From the NCBI RefSeq assembly GCF_029542625.1, contig NZ_CP120733.1, forward strand, positions 1,550,001 through 1,614,000: a stretch of DNA of 64,000 bases, written 5' to 3'. Below are positions 24,148-32,398 of the stretch, piece by piece. The first letter of the stretch is position 1. Each line of letters opens with the position of its first letter. The stretch comes from Tepidibacter hydrothermalis. GTDB taxonomy: Bacteria; Bacillota; Clostridia; Peptostreptococcales; Peptostreptococcaceae. The translations under genes and the position numbers were made by a program. The notes under the pieces were generated by a model that saw only the letters and a list, made by a program, of their open reading frames with translations, made no database searches and had not been told where the DNA came from.

Positions 24148-25476
24148 ATGAACAAAAAAGTTAAACCAAGTATATTAGCAGGTTTTATGGAACTATTGCC
24201 AAGAGAACAATTAATATTCAACGATATATTATCAAAAATTATTAAAGTTTATGAACAAAACGGATTTATGCCTATGGATACTCCAGTAATAGAAAAAGAA
24301 GAAGTTCTATTAGCTAAGGCAGGAGGTGAAACGGAAAAACAAATATACAGATTTAATAAAGGCAATACACCACTAGCTTTAAGGTTTGACTTAACTGTTC
24401 CATTAGCAAGATTTGTTGCACAGTATATGGGAGAGTTAACTTTTCCGTTTAAGAGATATCAAATAGGTAAAGTTTATAGGGGAGAAAAAAGCCAAAAATC
24501 AAGATACAGAGAATTTTATCAATGTGATTTAGATATAATTGGAAATAAGGAATTGAGCATAGGAAATGATGCACTACTGATTAGTACAATTACATCTGTT
24601 TTTAATGAAATAGGTTTAAAAGGGTTTAAGTTTTTATTAAGTAATAGAAAAATAATATCAGGTTTATTGGAAGAATTAGATATAAAAGAAAAGGCAGATG
24701 TTTTTAGAGTTATAGATAGATATGATAAAGTTGGAAAAGATAGATTTTTACAGTTACTTTATAACGTGGTGGGAGAAGAAAAAGCAAATGTAATTAACGA
24801 AATCATTAGTTTTAAAGGAACAAATAAAGAGCTTATTAGTAAATTAAAAAATATTGATATTGAAAATGAAACTTTTAAGGCTGGTATTTGTGAGATTGAA
24901 GAAATGATTTTATATTTAGAGCTTTTTAAAATCTGTGAAGAATATTATAAAATTGACTTGAAGATAATAAGGGGATTAGATTATTACACAGGAAGTGTAT
25001 TTGAAACTGTATTAGAGGGATATGAAAAATATGGATCCATTTGTTCTGGTGGAAGATATAATAATTTAGCACAGTATTATACAGATAAGAATTTACCAGG
25101 TGTAGGTATATCTATAGGTCTCACAAGATTATTTTCAATATTAAAAGAGATAGGGTTTATAGATAATTATGAATGCATATTAGTGACAGATGTTTTGATT
25201 GTTCCAATAGGTGATACAATAAATTATTGTTCTAAGGTATGGAAGTTACTACAAGATAACGGCATTAAATCAGAAATATATTTTGAAGAAGGAAAATTAA
25301 AAAAGAAGTTATCCTATGCAAATACTCTTAACATTAAGAATGTAATAATCATTGGAGAAGATGAGTGTAGTAAAGGAAAAATTATATATAAAAATATGGT
25401 TAGTGGTGCTCAGGAAACTATAGAATTAGAAGACTTACTTTTAAAGTTTCAAAATGAAAAAGTAATGTTGAAATAA
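24148..25476 (+). CDS. hisS: Histidyl-tRNA synthetase
   Basis: 442 residues of a class II aminoacyl-tRNA synthetase. Motif 1 region TPVIEKEEVL, motif 2 RGEKSQKSRYREFYQCDLDIIG, histidine-A peptide RGLDYYTGSVFET, GGRYNNL and motif 3 GVGISIGLTRL are visible. A C-terminal anticodon-binding domain (VLIVPIGD...VIIIGEDE) separates it from HisZ. It starts with AAGGAGG and is controlled by the His T-box upstream. It may be the only hisS or a second, amino-acid-responsive copy. Confidence 0.93.
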   Translation: MNKKVKPSILAGFMELLPREQLIFNDILSKIIKVYEQNGFMPMDTPVIEKEEVLLAKAGGETEKQIYRFNKGNTPLALRFDLTVPLARFVAQYMGELTFPFKRYQIGKVYRGEKSQKSRYREFYQCDLDIIGNKELSIGNDALLISTITSVFNEIGLKGFKFLLSNRKIISGLLEELDIKEKADVFRVIDRYDKVGKDRFLQLLYNVVGEEKANVINEIISFKGTNKELISKLKNIDIENETFKAGICEIEEMILYLELFKICEEYYKIDLKIIRGLDYYTGSVFETVLEGYEKYGSICSGGRYNNLAQYYTDKNLPGVGISIGLTRLFSILKEIGFIDNYECILVTDVLIVPIGDTINYCSKVWKLLQDNGIKSEIYFEEGKLKKKLSYANTLNIKNVIIIGEDECSKGKIIYKNMVSGAQETIELEDLLLKFQNEKVMLK

Positions 25477-25612
25477 ATATAGCTGTAGTATTAATTCAGT
25501 AAGAGAGAATATTATAAGAAAATTGTATATATAATCAGAAAAGCTTATAATTAAACTTATATATTGAAATAAAAAATAATTACAAAAGTGAAGATTGAAA
25601 GGAGTTTTAGAA

Positions 25613-26113
25613 ATGTATACAGCAGATTATTTTATTGAAAAACTAAATATGAATTCTCATCCAGAAGGTGGATTCTACAAAGAAACATTTGTTTCTGAAC
25701 AAACTATTACAGATAAGGATCTAGATGTTAACTTTAAAGATTTTAGAAAACTATGGTCAAGTATTTACTTTTTATTAAGAGATGGAGAAGTCTCAAATTT
25801 TCATAGACTTAAATCTGATGAAATGTGGTATTATCAGGCAGGTTCTCCATTAACAATATATATGATTTCTCCTGATGGTGAACTTACACAAGAAAAACTT
25901 GGACTGGATATTGAAAATGGAGAAAAGCCCCAAGTTCTAGTTCCTAAAAACTATATATTTGGATCTGCAATGAATAATCCTGGATATGCTCTTGTTGGAT
26001 GCATGGTTTCCCCTGGGTTTGAATTTGAAGACTTTGAGTTATTTGAAAGAGAATATCTTCTGAATAAATATCCTCAACATAAAGATGCTATTATTAAATT
26101 AACAAGAATTTAA
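25613..26113 (+). CDS. Cupin, DUF985 family
   Basis: 166 residues starting at ATG 25613 (AAAGGAG 8 bases upstream). The family pattern is MNSHPEGGFYKETF near the start, SSIYFLLRDGEVSNFHRLKSDEMWYYQAGSPL, and VPKNYIFGSAM...ALVGCMVSPGFEFEDFEL. The cupin barrel has His/Glu metal ligands (FHRLKSDE). The biochemical role is not known. It is a monocistronic unit. Confidence 0.85.
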   Translation: MYTADYFIEKLNMNSHPEGGFYKETFVSEQTITDKDLDVNFKDFRKLWSSIYFLLRDGEVSNFHRLKSDEMWYYQAGSPLTIYMISPDGELTQEKLGLDIENGEKPQVLVPKNYIFGSAMNNPGYALVGCMVSPGFEFEDFELFEREYLLNKYPQHKDAIIKLTRI

Positions 26114-26155
26114 AAAAGTTTTTAACTGAATTAATTAAATAAGAAAAAACACTTT

Positions 26156-26202
26156 AAACAGCATGATTTTGATATTCAATCGGATTTATGCTGTTTTTTA
26201 TT
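26156..26202 (+). terminator. Terminator after DUF985 cupin
   Basis: Arms AAACAGCAT and ATGCTGTTT with a long loop lead into TTTTTTATTT. Confidence 0.6.
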
Positions 26203-26461
26203 TATAAAAAGAATAATTAATGGTTCTTTATTACTGTTTTTGTAAAAACTGTTTAAAAAAATCGAAAACACATATAAAATTAAGAATAAAGTAGAGTGAA
26301 TGAGAAAATTAGTAAATTATATTAAGAAAGGATGGATTAGAGTATGAAAATTTGGATTAGGGAGTTTTAGATAGGATAGTTAAAAAGGGAACTAATTTTA
26401 ATTGCGTAAGGTTTTTAATAATGCAATATATGAAAATAAATGTATAAAGGAGAGTCGAAAT

Positions 26462-27202
26462 ATGTTCAAAAAAATATTTGGCGGTAAAAGGGATAAAGGA
26501 AAAGCAAAGGATGGAACAGATATATATACTTATGAGAATACTAGAAACGGAAAACAGGGTAAGGTGGCAGAGATGATGAATACTGAAGATATTATAGCTC
26601 ACTTTGACAAAATGTTTCCTGGAAGGGAAACTAATGTGTTTCATGAAATTATTTCTGATATTGTACATATAGATGTTCACTGTATGGAGCCAACTGATGA
26701 AGAACCTTTTAGAGTGCTTTATACAACGGGTATGAGTGACTTGCCTATGACTATGCCAAGTGAGATTGAGAATGAGTGGAGTCATTTAAAGAGAGCGGAG
26801 TTGATGATTTTTATTCCTGAATCATGGCCTATTGATTCTAAGGCATTTAAGGATGAAAGATATTATTGGCCGGTAAGGCTTTTGAAACAATTAGCAAGAT
26901 TTCCTCACGAGTATAATACATGGTTAGGTTATGGTCATACAATACCAAATTCTAATGAATACGATCCATATGCTGAAAATACAGAATTGAATGGAGTTAT
27001 TTTAAATGTATTAAAAGAGGAGATAAGCTCAATTAGTACAAAGGATGGAAATTTAATAAATGTTTATAGTTTAGTTCCTTTATACAAAGAGGAGATGGAT
27101 TATAAATTAGAGTATGGAAGTGATTCTTTATTTGAGAAGTTGGCAGAAGTTCAAGGAAGTGGTTTTTGGATTGATGCATCAAGAAAAAATGTTTGCAGAT
27201 AA
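26462..27202 (+). CDS. Suppressor-of-fused-like domain protein
   Basis: 246 residues. The central and C-terminal parts match the bacterial SUFU-like domain pattern: FHEIISDIVHIDVHCMEPT, RVLYTTGMSDLPMTMP, ELMIFIPESWPI, RYYWPVRLLKQLARFPHEYNTWLGYGHTIPN, and a late WIDASRKNV. The family is common in Firmicutes and often sits near contact-dependent or polymorphic toxin immunity genes, but no toxin is adjacent here. AAAGGAGAG lies 8 bases before ATG 26462, so the upstream frame is not used. Confidence 0.8.
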   Translation: MFKKIFGGKRDKGKAKDGTDIYTYENTRNGKQGKVAEMMNTEDIIAHFDKMFPGRETNVFHEIISDIVHIDVHCMEPTDEEPFRVLYTTGMSDLPMTMPSEIENEWSHLKRAELMIFIPESWPIDSKAFKDERYYWPVRLLKQLARFPHEYNTWLGYGHTIPNSNEYDPYAENTELNGVILNVLKEEISSISTKDGNLINVYSLVPLYKEEMDYKLEYGSDSLFEKLAEVQGSGFWIDASRKNVCR

Positions 27203-27240
27203 GAAGTTGGTATCATAAAACATTTACATAAACAGTAAAA

Positions 27241-27267
27241 ACGCAGGTGACAAACCTGTGTTTTTTG
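27241..27267 (+). terminator. Terminator after SUFU-like gene
   Basis: Arms ACGCAGGT and ACCTGTGT (one wobble pair) are followed by TTTTTT. Confidence 0.8.
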
Positions 27268-27458
27268 TTATGAAGCATTTGAAAAGTGAATAAAATAAGG
27301 TAATAATTTAATGCTTAAAACGAGAAGGTTTAATTAAAAGTTTTTATGAAGAGTAGAAAATTAGTATGCATAATGATAAAGTGGAAATTAATAGAGGAAT
27401 AGATTTGTATAAAATAGAAATTATACGGTGTGTTATCAAAAGAAAGGTGGAACTACAT

Positions 27459-29270
27459 TTGAAAAGTATAAAAAGTATTTATGAAAGAAGGTTTAATTAC
27501 TATTCCAAACTGCTTACTACTCTATCAAAAAATTTAAATATCATTGCAAATATAAGATTGCTAGTTGGTGTAATAACTATAATAAATATTATTTTTTTAT
27601 TCAAATTAAAAATGAATTATATTATTGGTGGAATATCTGTACTTTGCATATTTTTATTTATTTACCTAGTTGTAGTTTATAATAAGCTTGAAAATACTAA
27701 AAAATATATATCAATATTAAAAGAAATAAATTTATGCGGTATAAAACGAATAACAGGAGAGTGGAGTAATTTTAGTGAAAAAGGCAATGAATTTAAGGAT
27801 GAAAATCATAATTTTTCTTATGATCTGGATATATTTGGTCAGGCCTCTTTATTTCAATGGATAAATTCAGCACAAACTTATATTGGTAGAAAAACACTGG
27901 CTGATATGCTTTCTAATCCTTGTAAAAATAAAGAAAATATAAATAAAAGACAAGAAGCTATTCATGAATTGTCCTCAAAAAGATGGTGGCGCCATAGGCT
28001 AAAAGCTGAAGGTATGTTAATAATGGAAAAATGTAATTATAGTGAAGAGTTATTTGATTGGGCGGTTAATTCTAACTCTTTTTATTCTAATTCTATAGTG
28101 GCATTAATAATACGTGTCTTACCAATGTTTACATGTGCATCTTTATTATTTTATTATTTAACAAACAATATATCAATACTAATTCCCAGAGTACTTTTAA
28201 TATTTCAAGTGCTTTTAACTTTTTCAGATATAAGCCATAAAAATAAAGAATTAAATTTAGTATATAAATATAAAAATAATATTAAAGTATATAAAAAGAT
28301 TCTAAATCATTTTGAAAAAACTTCATTTGATTCAGAGTATCTTAATGATTTAAAAATAAAATTAAATAATGGCAGTAACTTTTCAGCTGCAGAACAATTG
28401 AGGAAGTTAGAAAAATTATCAGATAGTATATCAAATAGAAGCAACTTGATGTTTTATCTTATAAATATTATTTTACTTTGGGATTATCAGTGTATGGTTG
28501 ATTTAGAAAATTGGAAAAATCAATTTGGTTCATCTATAAAAAACTACATATTCATATTAGGTGAGATTGAAGCCTTATCAAGCTTAGCTACTATAGAGCA
28601 TGATTATCCACATTGGACTACACCAATTATTACTGAATCACCTTCTATTTTTAATGCTAAATCCTTGGGTCATCCATTAATTAGTATAAATCAAATATGC
28701 AACGACATTAATATTGAAAAGCCATCAGAGATAATATTAATAACAGGATCTAATATGTCTGGAAAAAGTACATTTTTAAGAACCATTGGTATAAATTTAG
28801 TTCTAGCATATTCAGGAGCTCCTGTTTGTGCTGATTACATGAAGTGTTCAATTGTAGATATATATACATGTATGAGAACTAGTGATAATATTGAAAAAAG
28901 TATATCTTCATTTTATGGAGAATTGTTACGAATTAAAAAAATAATAAATGCAACTAAAGAAAGCAATCAAATATTTTTCTTACTTGATGAAATTTTTAAA
29001 GGTACTAATTCTCAAGATAGGCATATAGGTGCTAAAGTTTTAATAAAGCAACTGTATAATAATGGTGCCATGGGTTTAGTTTCTACTCATGATTTAGAAT
29101 TAGGAGATTTAGAAAATGAAAGTAATGGTAATTTTAAAAATTACCATTTTCGAGAATACTATAAAGACAATAAAATATATTTTGATTATAAACTTAGATC
29201 TGGAATTTCTACTACAACAAATGCATTATATTTAATAAAAATGATAGGTATAGAATTAGACAATTATTGA
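27459..29270 (+). CDS. Membrane-anchored MutS-like ATPase
   Basis: About 603 residues. The N-terminal third has two hydrophobic segments (RLLVGVITIINIIFLF, IIGGISVLCIFLFIYLVVV) and further hydrophobic stretches lie in the middle. The C-terminal third is a MutS-type ATPase: Walker A TGSNMSGKST, Walker B FFLLDEIFKGTNS, and STHDLELG. The mismatch-reading and connector domains are missing, so this is a MutS-related protein of unknown job rather than a repair enzyme. TTG 27459 has GAAAGGTGG 8 bases upstream and fits the family start; ATG 27366 (634 residues) has no clear site. Confidence 0.8.
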   Translation: MKSIKSIYERRFNYYSKLLTTLSKNLNIIANIRLLVGVITIINIIFLFKLKMNYIIGGISVLCIFLFIYLVVVYNKLENTKKYISILKEINLCGIKRITGEWSNFSEKGNEFKDENHNFSYDLDIFGQASLFQWINSAQTYIGRKTLADMLSNPCKNKENINKRQEAIHELSSKRWWRHRLKAEGMLIMEKCNYSEELFDWAVNSNSFYSNSIVALIIRVLPMFTCASLLFYYLTNNISILIPRVLLIFQVLLTFSDISHKNKELNLVYKYKNNIKVYKKILNHFEKTSFDSEYLNDLKIKLNNGSNFSAAEQLRKLEKLSDSISNRSNLMFYLINIILLWDYQCMVDLENWKNQFGSSIKNYIFILGEIEALSSLATIEHDYPHWTTPIITESPSIFNAKSLGHPLISINQICNDINIEKPSEIILITGSNMSGKSTFLRTIGINLVLAYSGAPVCADYMKCSIVDIYTCMRTSDNIEKSISSFYGELLRIKKIINATKESNQIFFLLDEIFKGTNSQDRHIGAKVLIKQLYNNGAMGLVSTHDLELGDLENESNGNFKNYHFREYYKDNKIYFDYKLRSGISTTTNALYLIKMIGIELDNY

Positions 29271-29387
29271 AAAATAGATGAAATTATTACAAAAGTGTAA
29301 GGTAAATGTAATCCAATTAAATATTTCTAAGTCTCCTCAAGATATAAAATGAGTATGAAAGATAATAACGAGAGGAGATTAAAAAAT

Positions 29388-30113
29388 ATGAAAAAACTAA
29401 ATGCATTTCAATTAAAAATTATTGCACTTATAGTAATGCTAATGGATCATCTATATTTTTCATTTCCAGATGTTTTTCCAGTATGGTTTCATCCATTATC
29501 AAGATTTGTAGCACCATTATTTGCATTTTTAATGGTGGAGGGTTTATTTCATACAAGAAACAGATTAAAATATAACCTTAGACTATGGGGGTGGGCTATA
29601 TTTATGCAGATGGGTAACGGTGTTATAAATATAGCTTTTTTATCAAAGAAGGTTAGTGTTCATAATAATATATTTATAACGCTAGCTCTAGGACTTACAA
29701 TACTAAATTTATTTGAACTTAGAAAGAACTGTTATGGGATTAAGAAATGGGGATTATTAGTGTCATGCATAGGTCTTATTCTATTGGGAGTATGCGTAGA
29801 AGGTGGATTTAGTGTAATACCATTTATATTAATAACATATTTCTTTAGAGAAAATAAGAAAAAATCCATAATAGGATATTTAATATTGTCAGTAATATTA
29901 TTTATAATGAACTATACACCATATGAGACACTTAAAATGACAATAAATATGATGATGTATAATTCTGATTTTTTATTTATTATGGTTGTTCCATTTATCT
30001 TTTTATATAATGGAGAAAGAGGCGTTAATAATAAATTTAGTAAGTATTTATTTTATGTTTTTTATCCATTACATTTATGGATATTAGCAATGATAGAATT
30101 TATTTCAAATTAA
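29388..30113 (+). CDS. TraX family membrane protein
   Basis: 241 residues with seven or eight hydrophobic helices and the TraX features LKIIALIVMLMDHLYFSF at the start, HPLSRFVAPLFAFLMVEG, and FYPLHLWIL at the end. TraX in the F plasmid N-acetylates pilin; the many chromosomal Firmicute homologues are of unknown substrate and are probably acyltransferases. ATG 29388 follows GAGAGGAG; ATG 29349 is the weaker alternative. Confidence 0.85.
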   Translation: MKKLNAFQLKIIALIVMLMDHLYFSFPDVFPVWFHPLSRFVAPLFAFLMVEGLFHTRNRLKYNLRLWGWAIFMQMGNGVINIAFLSKKVSVHNNIFITLALGLTILNLFELRKNCYGIKKWGLLVSCIGLILLGVCVEGGFSVIPFILITYFFRENKKKSIIGYLILSVILFIMNYTPYETLKMTINMMMYNSDFLFIMVVPFIFLYNGERGVNNKFSKYLFYVFYPLHLWILAMIEFISN

Positions 30114-30188
30114 TTATAGGTTATATAAAGTGTATAAGTAAAGAGGCTATTATATATAATTAATTAAATATAAATTTGATGTAAAAAA

Positions 30189-30212
30189 CAGGAGCTTTCG
30201 CTCCTATTTTTT
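30189..30212. terminator. Bidirectional terminator
   Basis: Arms AGGAGC and GCTCCT around TTTC, with an A run on one side and a T run on the other, lie between the convergent TraX and small spore-like genes. Confidence 0.75.
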
Positions 30213-30383
30213 TTACTGATCTATTCTTGCTTTTGGTCCTTTTTTATTATTTTGCTTTCTGTATCCAATATTTGTATTATATTCATCTACACCAAGTTCA
30301 TTTGCAGTTTCTAAATTCATATTTTCTATTTTCTCTGCAATTTTTTTATCCTGTTTATTAAACTGTTTGTTTTTACCAGCCAT
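30213..30383 (-). CDS. Small SASP-like basic protein
   Basis: A 56-residue gene on the minus strand with AAGGAGATG before its ATG (30381-30383) and a terminator after it. It is hydrophilic and Lys/Asn/Gln-rich. The segment NLETANELGV resembles the germination-protease site of alpha/beta SASPs; compare KLEVANELGL in the gene at 39277. The rest (DEYNTNIGYRKQNNKKGPKAR) is not typical of SASPs. It is likely a small spore protein, but only by this short likeness. Confidence 0.6.
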   Translation of the reverse strand: MAGKNKQFNKQDKKIAEKIENMNLETANELGVDEYNTNIGYRKQNNKKGPKARIDQ

Positions 30384-30837
30384 ACAAACATCTCCTTTAT
30401 ATATAATCTAATTTATTTTATGTAAAGATCTTAATTTTAATCTAAGAAATTTGTGGATATAGGATAAGTAATGTATGAAATAGTATATGTACGATGTTTA
30501 TGAAAATATATAAAATTAATAAGAGGAAAAAGAGAAAGTACTTTAAATTCCTAGTAGAAAAATATATCGTTAATGTTGAATTAGTTATATAAATTTTAGT
30601 TTGGAGAATTTATATAAAGGAAATATACTGTAATAAAAATGGATAAATTTTGAAAATTATAAATTATTAGAAGGGATTTACTTTTAATAATTGAATATTG
30701 ACTTAACACAAATTTTATATTAAACGTATCATTTACATATTTTATACATATTATATAATTTATAGAAACCTTTTTACTAAAATCAATGTGTTGTAAGAAA
30801 CTAATATTTCTATATGTGAATACTTGCTACATAATAT
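30384..30837. other. Long AT-rich gap
   Basis: About 450 bases with no credible open frame. It is rich in A/T runs. It should hold the promoters of the divergent small genes, but I see no strong -35/-10 pair to name. Confidence 0.5.
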
Positions 30838-31091
30838 GAGAGTCTTTAGGTTTATAAAAGTTACATAAGAGAGGTGATGCCATGGACATACAAGCTTTAA
30901 AAATTATAGCACTATCTTTTACGGTATGCTTTGTTATGCTCGTCCTAGCATTGACCACAGGTTATTTAAAAGTTAAAATCAAATACAAAAATTTAGATTT
31001 TGAAATTGACAGAAAAAAAGACGAGAATATTTCGTCTGATCATAATCAGCCAATCGACAAATAAAATTTAACTTTTGGCCTAAAGACTCTC
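30838..31091. repeat. Inverted repeat flanking a tiny membrane-protein gene
   Basis: GAGAGTCTTTAGG (30838-30850) before the gene and CCTAAAGACTCTC (31079-31091) after it are perfect complements. Pairing extends through AAAAGTT (30856-30862) and AACTTTT (31070-31076) with a small internal loop. In the transcript, the 5' and 3' ends could pair around the whole reading frame. Confidence 0.85.
30882..31064 (+). CDS. Tiny membrane protein, copy 1 (type I toxin-like)
   Basis: 60 residues: a single hydrophobic helix (about 5-27) followed by a charged tail (LKVKIKYKNLDFEIDRKKDE). GAGAGGTGATG lies before the ATG. The shape, one helix plus a charged cytosolic tail in a gene enclosed by complementary ends, is that of type I toxins such as TxpA, or of small membrane regulators. 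A second gene of similar design follows at 31169. No antisense RNA promoter was firmly identified. Confidence 0.6.
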   Translation: MDIQALKIIALSFTVCFVMLVLALTTGYLKVKIKYKNLDFEIDRKKDENISSDHNQPIDK

Positions 31092-31134
31092 GCCATAATT
31101 ATAAAATAAATATAGTACTATTATTACATAAAAT

Positions 31135-31178
31135 AATGTATATCATATTTTTTAGGAGGAAAAATAAAATGATACATT
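31135..31178 (+). promoter_or_regulatory. Hairpin masking start codon of small protein 2
   Basis: AATGTATATCAT (31135-31146) can pair with ATGATACATT (31169-31178), which contains the start codon. The TTAGGAGGA ribosome site lies in the loop. It could limit translation of the following small gene. Confidence 0.5.
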
Positions 31179-31312
31179 TATTAACATATTTTTCACTTTA
31201 TACTGGATTGGGAGTATCTTGGTTTTGTATATTATGCGTTTTATTTAATACTAATTTAAAATTAAAATTTGGCGATTTAGAAATAGAGTTAGAAGGGAAA
31301 CTTTCCAAATAG
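31169..31312 (+). CDS. Tiny membrane protein, copy 2
   Basis: 47 residues: one hydrophobic helix (about 5-27) and then LKLKFGDLEIELEGK. The tail follows the same alternation as VKIKYKNLDFEIDRK in the gene at 30882, so the two appear to be distant paralogues. There is a strong TTAGGAGGA site. It is too short for database-style recognition; its function is unknown. Confidence 0.55.
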   Translation: MIHLLTYFSLYTGLGVSWFCILCVLFNTNLKLKFGDLEIELEGKLSK

Positions 31313-31390
31313 TTATCTTTTTTATTATACATTGAAACAATTCATGTGATTGGGTTAATGAAAAAATGATGTCAGTATTTGTATGTTATG

Positions 31391-31419
31391 TTGAATTTAA
31401 GAAAATTATATGATATAAT
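31391..31419 (+). promoter_or_regulatory. Promoter of the thi leader
   Basis: TTGAAT and TATAAT, 17 bases apart, lie just upstream of the TPP aptamer. Confidence 0.8.
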
Positions 31420-31423
31420 TTTT

Positions 31424-31512
31424 AAAAAGGGGAGCTTGTAAACTCAGGCTGAGAGGAAGTTTATACTTCGACCCATAACTTGATTCGGATAATGCCGGTG
31501 TAAGGAAATATT
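31424..31512 (+). promoter_or_regulatory. TPP riboswitch (THI element)
   Basis: A canonical THI box: GGGGAGCTT, GGCTGAGAGGA (pyrimidine-binding arm), CGACCC, CTTGATTCGGATAATGCCGG (pyrophosphate-binding arm) and TAAGGAAA. It is followed by a terminator (31552-31586), then by a second, divergent TPP-class element and thiW-thiM. TPP should switch expression off. Confidence 0.95.
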
Positions 31513-31551
31513 TAATTTATGCTATGTGTTTATAGATTTTATGAGTATAAA

Positions 31552-31586
31552 TGGGATATCCCTTATTGGGCGTATCCTATTTTTTA
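31552..31586 (+). terminator. TPP-controlled terminator
   Basis: The stem GGGATA-TCCC/GGG-CG-TATCCT is followed by TTTTTTA. It lies between the two aptamers. Confidence 0.75.
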
Positions 31587-31645
31587 TGTCTAAACAAGTT
31601 TTAATAAGCAAAGGGGGAGCGCCCTGTGCTTTGATGATAAATACA

Positions 31646-31792
31646 ACTAAATAGCGAGGGAACTTGTGTTTCAAGGTGAGAGGAAGCTTTTGAGCTTCGA
31701 CCGACTAGTATGGCTTATGTCATATAGGAAATTGCTATTTAGTTACGCTAAAAGTATACCTCAATAATGGTATTTATTTCCCATATGACATA
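31646..31792 (+). promoter_or_regulatory. Second, divergent TPP-class aptamer with alternative pairing
   Basis: A perfect 10-bp P1 helix (ACTAAATAGC 31646-31655 with GCTATTTAGT 31734-31743) encloses a TPP-like body: GGTGAGAGGAAG, TTCGACCG and TAGGAAA are in the usual order, but the pyrophosphate arm is shortened and altered (ATGGCTTATGTCAT in place of TCGGATAATGCCGG). Downstream, ATATGACATA (31783-31792) is perfectly complementary to TATGTCATAT (31716-31725) inside the aptamer. That gives two exclusive folds and points to a working switch 37 bases before thiW. Confidence 0.75.
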
Positions 31793-31828
31793 TTGGAAAA
31801 ATAAATATTGTTAAGGAGGTTTTTTATT

Positions 31829-32398
31829 ATGGAAAAAAACGCAAAATTATTAAGGCAACTTGTGTTGGCAATGATGGTGTCAATGGGAGTTGTGATTTCA
31901 CCAATTCTTCGTATTGAAGGAATGTGTCCTATGGCACATTTTATTAACATCGTATGTTCTGTTATTCTTGGGCCTTGGTATTCATTGCTTTGTGCTGCAC
32001 TTATTGGTGTGATAAGAATGTTTTTCATGGGTATTCCACCTTTAGCTTTAACTGGAGCAGTTTTTGGAGCAGTTTTATCTGGAATTTTATACAGAGTATC
32101 TAAAGGAAATTTGATTTGTGCGATTATAGGTGAGGTTATAGGAACTGGTATTATAGGAGCTATAGTTTCATATCCTATTATGGCATTTGTTTTGGGAAGA
32201 ACAGGGCTTACATGGATGTTCTATGTTCCTTCATTTATCATGGGGACACTTATAGGAGGAACAATTGCGTTCTTTTTTCTGACAGCATTAAGAAGAACAG
32301 GTATGCTTGCAAAAATTCAGAGACGTTTGGGGGGAAGAGTTTATGACAAATCAAGAAATTACAATAAACAACTTATTGCAAATAAAACAGAGTATTAA
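31829..32398 (+). CDS. thiW: ThiW, ECF transporter S component for thiazole
   Basis: 189 residues, five or six membrane helices. The ThiW pattern includes RIEGMCPMAHFINIVCSVILGPWYSLLCAALIGVIRMF, PLALTGAVFGAVLSGILY and TWMFYVPSFIMGTLIG. ThiW is thought to be the substrate-binding subunit that imports hydroxyethylthiazole with a shared energy-coupling module encoded elsewhere. ATG 31829 follows AAGGAGG. It overlaps thiM by 56 bases and is under the tandem TPP-class leader. Confidence 0.9.
   Translation: MEKNAKLLRQLVLAMMVSMGVVISPILRIEGMCPMAHFINIVCSVILGPWYSLLCAALIGVIRMFFMGIPPLALTGAVFGAVLSGILYRVSKGNLICAIIGEVIGTGIIGAIVSYPIMAFVLGRTGLTWMFYVPSFIMGTLIGGTIAFFFLTALRRTGMLAKIQRRLGGRVYDKSRNYNKQLIANKTEY

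Noticed and set aside
26357-26785. 142-residue minus-strand frame
   Set aside because: It is the antisense shadow of the SUFU-like gene, which has the proper start signals.
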